Assembly: GCF_002197845.1 (NCBI RefSeq)
Contig: NZ_NIDE01000008.1
Span: 248,001 to 312,000 of the forward strand
Direction: 5' to 3'
Source: Fimbriiglobus ruber
GTDB lineage: Bacteria; Planctomycetota; Planctomycetia; Gemmatales; Gemmataceae
DNA length: 64,000 bases
In this document: in pieces, positions 57,933 to 64,000 of the stretch
Layout: the number at the start of each line of letters is the position of its first letter
How positions within the stretch are numbered: the first letter of the stretch is position 1
Made by a program: the position numbers and the translations under genes
The notes under the pieces: model-generated
What the model saw: the letters and a program-made list of their open reading frames with translations, nothing else
What the model was told of the DNA's origin: nothing
Databases searched by the model: none

Positions 57933-59542
57933 TCAATTGGAAAGTACTGAGGATAGCAATCCTGACTGGAGGAGCTTGTCTTCCAGGGTTTTTAGGTATT
58001 CTTCGGGGTCGCGACGGAATCGTCGCCGCTCGACCCGCCGCTGCCGTCGCTCCTCCAACTCGGCCCGTAACTGCTGCCACCGATCGCGATCCGCACCGGC
58101 CAAGTCGGCGGCCGTGATCTCCCGACGGCGGGTCGCTAACCCGGCCACCAACCGGGCGGCCCCACGGACCACTAACGCCGGGGACGCGACCTTCCGCCCG
58201 GTCGCCCGCCGCTCGTGGTACCGGTGGCTCCCGAACGCTTGCTCCAAATCGTTGTTCGTTCGCGGGAGGTCGGGTGTGTCGTAGCAGGCGAACAGGTTCG
58301 GCCAATAACTCCGGCTCACTTTCACGAAGTGATCGACCCCCGTGGCCAGATCCCCGACCCCCTTCCGGTGCCGCCGCATGGCTCCCAGGAGGCCACCCAG
58401 TTTCGTCCGAATGACCGCCCCGGGTGTGTCTTCCAGGCCCAGGATGTGGGCCGCCTGATGGACCCACCCGAACGCCGTCCGGACCGGTGCCCACAGGTCG
58501 GCCGTGGCTTCCAACCCCTGGTCGAGGAGGCTCTTGAGCTTCGTCAGTCCGGTCGGGAGCCCCCTTTTCCCTCGGCCCGGCCGAGGCTTGCGGTGATCGC
58601 CGACAGGCGGTCGTGGAGTTGCAACCCGGACGCGTCCAGGGGCGGGCGACCGTCGTCCGTCAGGGCGCTCCGGACGGCCGAGCAGTACCCCCGAATCACC
58701 TCCGCCACCGGGTCCGACCGCCCCTCCGCCTGCCGCTCGATCCCGCGAACACCTCGGACCGTCTTCTTTAACTCCTTCTTGGCATGTCGGTCGGCCTCGT
58801 AAATCGGGCGGGTGGCTTCCCGCAAGTAATGGAACTGGCACAGTTGGTACGGGACATCCGGGAACACCTGACCGACCGCCTTGCGGATCGCCTGTTGGCC
58901 ATCGGACACGATCCCGGTGACCGGGACCGGGCAGACCGCTTTCACCCCGGACAACAGGACCCCGAGATCCTGGTGGCGGGCCGACAGGAGGCTCTTGGCC
59001 GACAGGATCTCGCCCGACAAGCAGTCCCGGATGACCCACAGGACTTCGTGCCCGACATCCGGTTGGAGGCCGTCGATCCCCAGGATGACCTGACCGTAGG
59101 TGGCGAGAACGGTCTCCAACCGGCGGTCGTCGGCCAGGTGGACCGCGAGCAACTCGTCGTACCGATCGAGCAGGTTGGTCACGGTCCGCTCGGCGATCGT
59201 CAATCCGCGACCGACGAGGTGGGTGCGGATCTCCGGGATCGACCGGTGGTCGGCGTACCGGAGGCGACCGACGAGGGCGATGACATCGAGCCCGAACTCA
59301 TGCCGGGGGAGAACAATGGCCCCTTCGGCCTCGGGCCGGTACGGCCGCCGACGAGCCACACAACCGGACTGGTGACACCGTCGGACGGTCAGGTGCAGGC
59401 GGGTGATCCCAGCCAGCGTGTGAACCGTCCGCTGGTTCGCGTAGTCGGCTCGCATCGGTCCCCCGCAGTGGGGGCAATCGGTCCGGTCCGGGGTCAGGTA
59501 GCGGGTGATTGTCGGCTCGCCCGATTTCGCGGTCTGGACCAT
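57933..59542 (-). pseudogene. zinc-finger/MULE-like transposase in two frames (possible -1 frameshift)
   Basis: Frame 1 starts at 59542 with a zinc-ribbon-like CPHCGGPM and continues through QVILGIDGLQPDVGHEVLWV (Asp), TGIVSDGQQAIRKAVGQVF (Asp) and the MULE/IS256-like CQFHYLREA. It ends just after 58562. A -1 shift in the purine run GAGGGAAAAGGGGGC near 58565 opens the second frame (GLTKLKSLLDQGLEATADLW, LPRTNNDLEQAFGSHRYHER with a candidate Glu), which ends at 57933. Short inverted repeats with GGATAGCAA near 57948 and 59610 may mark the ends. It is either programmed frameshifting or a lesion. Confidence 0.6.
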
Positions 59543-59616
59543 GGGTCACGCTCTTTGTGAACCCAAAGGCTAGCCGAATTCACGACTTACAATCCAGGTA
59601 AGTTTGCTATCCTAGT

Positions 59617-60057
59617 TTTTTTCGCCCCCGCGGCCGCTCGGCTAGCCCGGATGACGGTCCCATCGATGCACCACAGCTCGTGGTCGATGAGTCCCCGGTC
59701 ATCCATTTCGTCGAGCAGTGAGGTGACCACACGAACCCAGGTGCCGTCGGCCCGCCACGCATTGAACCGGTGGAACACCGTTCTCCAGGGGCCGTAACGC
59801 TCGGGTAGGTCCCGCCACGGACCCCCCGTGTGCAAGATCCACAGGATCCCGTTGAGCAGGAGCCGCGGGTCGGACCCCGGGCGACCGGGCTTGCCATGGT
59901 GTGTCGGATCGGGAAGCAACGACGCGATCCGACACCATTGCGGATCAGTGAGTTCGTACCGTCGCATGATCGGCCCCCCTCCGAAAACCACCTGCTCGCA
60001 GGGGGCGAAGCCACCGACATTCTACTCCGGATACCCGGTTTCCTAATTTTCAGACAG
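59617..60057 (-). mobile_element. IS5-family (IS427-like) remnant
   Basis: The right terminal repeat GGGCCTGTCTGAAAATTAGG (inverse, ending about 60057) and the N-terminal transposase frame from the ATG at 59967 (MRRYELTDPQWCRIASLLPD) identify an IS5 element. RBS GGAGGGGG precedes the start. The frame keeps LWCIDGTVIRASR (Asp) and stops being IS5-like after AGAKKT, where the next element begins. The C-terminal half is missing. Confidence 0.75.
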
Positions 60058-62599
60058 GCCCTAGTTGCCGCTCCAGGTCTTTCCGCTGTTCCTGTAATTC
60101 CGCCAGGCGTTTCTTCAGATCGGCCGATTCGGGGAAGCGGCTTACGGATGGATCGGACAGCGACGACCCGAGTAATTCGCGATCGACAATCGTGAGCTTG
60201 CGGAGGAGTTCAGCGGTAATGGCATCCTTCGGGTTCCGAATCTCTCGAGTCCAGTACTGGCGAGCCGTGACGGCTCCTTTGAAACTCGCCGTCTGATGAA
60301 AAACCGGCGTGGCGTCCCGACCGGGATCTAAAGTGGCTGAGAGGAACATGCCAAGAGTAGACCGGGCATCGTTGGCCGTGACAAATTGTTCGGCCTCAGC
60401 TTGAATACCAGCAAGTCGCGCATGTTCCGCTCGTTTGATGGTTAAGGCTTCGTTGAGGAACTCGATCGTTGCAGCAGATGGCCTTCTTGAACATAATTCC
60501 AGAAATCCCAGGTTGTTCAGACTCGTGGCGATGTCGGGGTGGTCGTTGGGGAGAGCCTTGCGTCGGATGGCGAGGGCTTCGGTGTAGTTCTGTTTAGCGG
60601 CCTCGTAGTCCCGCAATGCATGCTGCGCGTTTCCCAGGTTGTTCAGGCTCGTGGCGATGTCGGGGCGGTCGTTGGGGAGAGCCCTGCGTTTGATGGCGAG
60701 GGCTTCGGTGTGGCTTTGCTTGGCCGCTTCGTACTCTCTCAACGTATACAGCACGTTTCCCAGGTTGTTCAGGCTCGTGGCGATGTCGGGGTGGTCGTTG
60801 GGGAGAGTTTTGCGTCGGATGGTGAGGGCTTCGGTGTGGCTCTGCTTGGCCGCTTCATACTCCCGCAATGCATGCTGCACGTTTCCCAGATTGTTCAGGC
60901 TCATGGCGATGTCGGATTGATTTATAGGGAGAGCCTTCCGGTAGATGGCGATGGCTTCGGTGTGACTCTGTTTGGCAGCCTCGTGCTCCCGCAACGAATT
61001 CTGCACATTCCCCAGACCGTTCAGACTTGAGGCGATGTCGGGGTGGTCTTTGGGGAGAGCCTTGCGTCGGATGGTGAGGGCTTCGGTGTGGTTCTGCTTG
61101 GCTGCCTCGTACTCCCGCAACGAGTACAGCACTCTCCCCAGATTATTTAGGCTCTCCGCGATGTCGGGATGGTCTTTGGGGAGAGCTTTGCGTCGGATGG
61201 CGAGGGCATCAGTGTAGTTCTGCTTGGCCGCCTCGTACTCTCGTAACGAGTCCATCACGTTTCCCAGGTTGTTCAGGCTCGTGGCGATGTCGTGGCGGTC
61301 GTTGGGCAGAGTTTTGCGTCGGATGGTGAGGGCTTCGGTGTGGCTCTGCCTGGCCGCCTCATACTCCCGTAACGAGTGCAGCACGAGCCCCAGGTTGTTC
61401 AGGCTGGTGGCGATGTCGAGGTGGTCTTTGGGGAGAGCCTTGCGTTTGATGGCGAGGGCTTCGGTATGGCTCTGCTTGGCCGCCTCGTACTCCCGCAATG
61501 AATGCTGCACGACCCCCAGATTGTTCAGGCTGGTGGCGATGTCGGGGTGGTCTTTGGGGAGAGTCTTGCGTCGGATGGCGAGGGCCTCGGTGTGGCTCTG
61601 CTTGGCCGCCTCGTACTCCCGTAACGCATGCTGCACGTTCCCAAGATAAATGAGGCTAATGACGATGGCAGGGTGGTCGTTGGGGTGAGCTTTCCGGTAG
61701 CTGGCAAGGGCTTCGGTGTAGCTCTGTTGGGCGGCCTCGTAGTCCCGCAACGCGTCTTGCACGTTTCCCAGGTAGGTCAGGCTCGTGGCGATGTCGTGGT
61801 CGTCTTTGGGGAGAGCCTTCCGGAAGATGGCAACGGCCTCGGCGCGGCTCTGTTTGGCCGCCTCATACTCTTGCAACAAGTATTGCACGTTCCCCAGACT
61901 ATGTAGACCCAACGCTATTAACCGATCATTCGCATTGAGGCCCGCTTTCCAAATGCGAATCGCCTCCTGGTAGCTCTCGATAGCGCCTTGCTTGTCACTT
62001 AGAAAGAGTTGTGCTGTGCCAAGATTGCTAAATGACCTGCCAAGATCGGGGTGCGATACCGGCAATATTCTCCGCCGGATCTTCAGCGCGCTTTCGTTTG
62101 CTTCCTTCGCCCCCATCGCATCATTCGTTCCCAAGTCGATTCGCCCGATCAGGTGCCAGATCCGAGCGACTTCCGGTGTTTCTTCCCCCAATAGTTCGCG
62201 ATAGCCGTCGCGGGCCGTGTGAGCCAACTTGAGGGCGTCCTGAGACTTGGCCGTTTCCGCTTTCTTCGCCCGGGCTTCGGCTGCCATCACATCCCGCAAC
62301 TTCTGTCGCTTGTCCGCGGGAAAACCCTCGGCTGTCTCCGCCAACTTCAGCCGCTGCTCGGCGTCGAACGTCCGCCAGTGCGTCGGGCCGTCGATCTCGC
62401 GGAACAGCCACACGCAGGCGGTGGCCGGCTCGATCGCGTCGGCGAACTTGCCTTCCTGAATGAGGGCGTCGGCCTTGGCCCCCAACTCGTCCCGCTGTTT
62501 GGCCTTCTCGGACAATGGTGGCTGCGTAAGTGCGGGCCGTCCACTTCCCGCGAGACTGACGAAGAGCACTAACCCGAACCAGAAGTGACGACGATTCAT
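60050..62599 (-). pseudogene. secreted TPR-repeat protein, probably a TPR-CHAT gene cut by IS5
   Basis: This 849-residue protein has a signal peptide (FWFGLVLFVSLAGSGRPAL). About eleven near-identical 42-residue TPR units (LREYEAAKQSHTEALAIRRK type) span roughly residues 230-700, with degenerate units at both ends. The tail (TREIRNPKDAITAELLRKL, LQEQRKDLERQLG) matches the linker that in such planctomycete proteins precedes a CHAT protease domain. The last residues GPV and the stop come from the IS5 terminal repeat. The CHAT domain is therefore presumed lost. The neighbouring upstream gene encodes a CHAT domain on the same strand. The truncated protein could still be made. Confidence 0.75.
60490..61920. 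repeat. 126-bp tandem coding repeats (TPR units)
   Basis: At least eleven 126-bp units encode the 42-residue TPRs. Neighbouring units share long identical stretches such as GTGGCGATGTCGGGGTGGTC, so the array is prone to recombination. Confidence 0.85.
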
Positions 62600-62681
62600 A
62601 GTGGCAACTCCAGGTCGAGAGGGCAGAACTTTATCGAATACAGTTGGCGGGCCGCGGGAAAAATCGAACGGGCAAGCCGTT

Positions 62682-64000
62682 TCACCGCCAGTCGCCGGCG
62701 AGGACGAAAGCGGCCCAGACGTGAGGCGCCAGGGGGCCCTTGACCTCGGGCGGCTGGGCCCCGCGCTTCCGGTTGGCCAGCATCCACAACTGAGCCTGCC
62801 TCAGCGCCTCGGCCCGAGGCATCGGGTTCTTGACGTCCCACAGGCGGCGGTAGAACTCCCGCATGAGTTGGTGCGTCTCCTCGTCCGGGACCTTCCACAG
62901 ACTGGCCACCGTGGTCCGCGCCCCGGCCACCTGGAACGCCCGCTGGAGGCCCAGCACGCCCTCTCCCCCGGCCACCCGCCCGCGGCCCGTCTCACACGCG
63001 CTCAGGACCACCAACTCGGTCCGCCCGAGGTCCAACTCGCCCGCCTCCAGGGCCGTCAGGACGCCATCCTCTTTGGGCCGGTCGGGGCGGTTCACCCCGG
63101 CGAACACGACCCCCGACAGCAGGCCCGGGTTCCGCCCCACGACCACTCGGTCCATCTGGAAGTCCCGGAGGGACCGCTCCAGTGGGCTCGGGCCGAGGAC
63201 CGACTTCTCACTCTCCTGAGCGAAGAAGCCGTGCGTGGCCAAGTGGATGTACGGATACCTGGGGGCGTTCTGGAGGAACGCCGCCTTGGTCGCCCGGTCC
63301 TTCCTGAGAACGGTGGGTGGCGGGGCGTCCGGGAAGGCGTCCTCGAACTGGGCTCGCAGGTCGTTGACCTCGCTGTCCGTGCCCTCCAGGGCGTTGAACC
63401 GGGGGACCGGCGGCAGTTTGGACGTGCTCGTAGGGAGCGAGGGGTCCGGGCCGTCGCCGAACGCGATGCCGCCCATCAGGAGCAGTGGACCTGCCCCGAG
63501 GGGAGCAGGCTTTTTCTCCAGCATCTCGGGCAGGAGGACCGGGACCGGGACGACGGCGAAGGCGTATTCGTGAAGCAAGAAGGTGTCATCTTTTGACCCG
63601 GGTAGAGCCGCGAAAGGTAAGTCGTGCAACGGGCCGTCGGGCGAGATCAGGACGGTCCGGACGTCCTTGCCGAGGTGCGTCTGCAGCGGCTCCCAGAGTG
63701 CTTTCCGCAACGCGACCGCCGGGTCGGGCTCGTCGGCCGCGGGCATACGGCCGATGCTGTAGCTGGCACGCCATCGCTCGACCAACGTGGCGATCGGGGC
63801 CGAGCGACCGAAGGGGACTAGGACCATCTTCGCGGTCCCGGGCTTGACTACGAACGCGATCAGGCGATCTTCAAACACCGGGTCGTCCGTGCCCTTCGGC
63901 GGTGGGCCGACTTGCTTGTAGTCCCGGAAGTCGATCAGACAGGTCCCGGCGGGTAGAGCGGCACGAATTTCGCCGCCCCCAATCTTCGCCTTGGCCAGGA
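62682..64000 (-). CDS. CHAT-domain protein (5' part beyond the window)
   Basis: The minus-strand frame is open to the right edge and reads LAKAKIGGGEIRAALPAGTC there, so the gene starts outside the window. The visible 439 residues form a CHAT (caspase HetF-associated with TPR) protease domain. The catalytic His lies in HLATHGFF and the Cys in VVLSACETGRGRVAGGEGVL, and the C-terminal PHVWAAFVLAGDWR is typical. Upstream TPRs, as in related planctomycete proteins, are expected beyond the edge. The gene ends 82 bp before the truncated TPR gene, suggesting tandem paralogues. Confidence 0.88.
   Translation of the reverse strand, partial: LAKAKIGGGEIRAALPAGTCLIDFRDYKQVGPPPKGTDDPVFEDRLIAFVVKPGTAKMVLVPFGRSAPIATLVERWRASYSIGRMPAADEPDPAVALRKALWEPLQTHLGKDVRTVLISPDGPLHDLPFAALPGSKDDTFLLHEYAFAVVPVPVLLPEMLEKKPAPLGAGPLLLMGGIAFGDGPDPSLPTSTSKLPPVPRFNALEGTDSEVNDLRAQFEDAFPDAPPPTVLRKDRATKAAFLQNAPRYPYIHLATHGFFAQESEKSVLGPSPLERSLRDFQMDRVVVGRNPGLLSGVVFAGVNRPDRPKEDGVLTALEAGELDLGRTELVVLSACETGRGRVAGGEGVLGLQRAFQVAGARTTVASLWKVPDEETHQLMREFYRRLWDVKNPMPRAEALRQAQLWMLANRKRGAQPPEVKGPLAPHVWAAFVLAGDWR

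Noticed and set aside
60490-61920. Regular 126-bp repeats that could suggest a CRISPR array
   Set aside because: The repeats are contiguous, without spacers, in frame and encode TPR units.
60050-64000. A type III-E CRISPR (Craspase) TPR-CHAT system
   Set aside because: No CRISPR array or gRAMP/Cas7-11 gene is in the window; TPR-CHAT proteins occur widely without CRISPR.

Overview
The window comes from a GC-rich planctomycete, most likely of the family Gemmataceae. The evidence is lineage-typical protein families: paired cytochrome/DUF1592-DUF1552 and DUF1549/1553-DUF1501 gene sets, a DUF1559 pseudopilin-like protein, a PA14 multihaem cytochrome, and an ECF sigma factor overlapping a Ser/Thr kinase. 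No rRNA, replication origin or CRISPR array is visible. The species is not resolved.

Layout. 1-10.5 kb: two secreted-protein modules (DUF1592 + DUF1552, then DUF1549/1553 + DUF1501) with a lone DUF1501 gene between them, followed by a tRNA-Cys-like gene. 10.7-23 kb: ordinary chromosome with a beta-propeller protein, HEAT proteins, a five-haem PA14 cytochrome, YbeY, a putative metallopeptidase, a dihaem cytochrome c, a PPP-type phosphatase, a HEAT lipoprotein and a DUF1559 protein. Several short inverted or dispersed repeats lie between genes. 23.1-30.3 kb: a first insertion-sequence (IS) graveyard with IS4, ISKra4, IS4, IS630, IS1380, a MITE-like element and another IS4, mostly broken. 30.3-33.5 kb: two single-domain response regulators, a Crp/Fnr regulator, a GNAT acetyltransferase and a fragment of a third response regulator, framed by an ~80-bp direct repeat. 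33.5-40.9 kb: a urea module with a divergent beta-barrel porin, a urea transporter and ureABC-ureF-ureG-ureD; no ureE is seen. 41-48.4 kb: two secreted proteins of unknown role, the ECF sigma/kinase pair, glycogen synthase and a Gly-rich lipoprotein.

48.5-60.1 kb is a second, denser IS region. It contains one tyrosine-recombinase gene that can be rebuilt in frame from three pieces. An IS66 element (8-bp target duplication GAATTCTT) and an unassigned IS (8-bp duplication GCTTTTTC) were inserted into it, and an IS630 element ends it. A short tRNA 3'-end-like sequence near 55.85 kb may be the old attachment site of the integrated element. Further right are another IS630, an IS630 remnant beside an ISH3-like element, a frameshifted zinc-finger transposase element and an IS5 remnant. 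The IS5 end forms the last codons of a large TPR gene. The TPR gene (60.05-62.6 kb) appears to have lost its CHAT protease domain to that insertion. A neighbouring gene that runs off the right edge retains an intact CHAT domain.

The clearest functional unit is the urea import and urease module. The clearest evolutionary story is a genomic island whose recombinase has been dismantled by successive transposon insertions. The most interesting open questions concern the TPR/CHAT pair, the ECF-kinase with an LTxxQ-type sensor, and the dispersed repeats.
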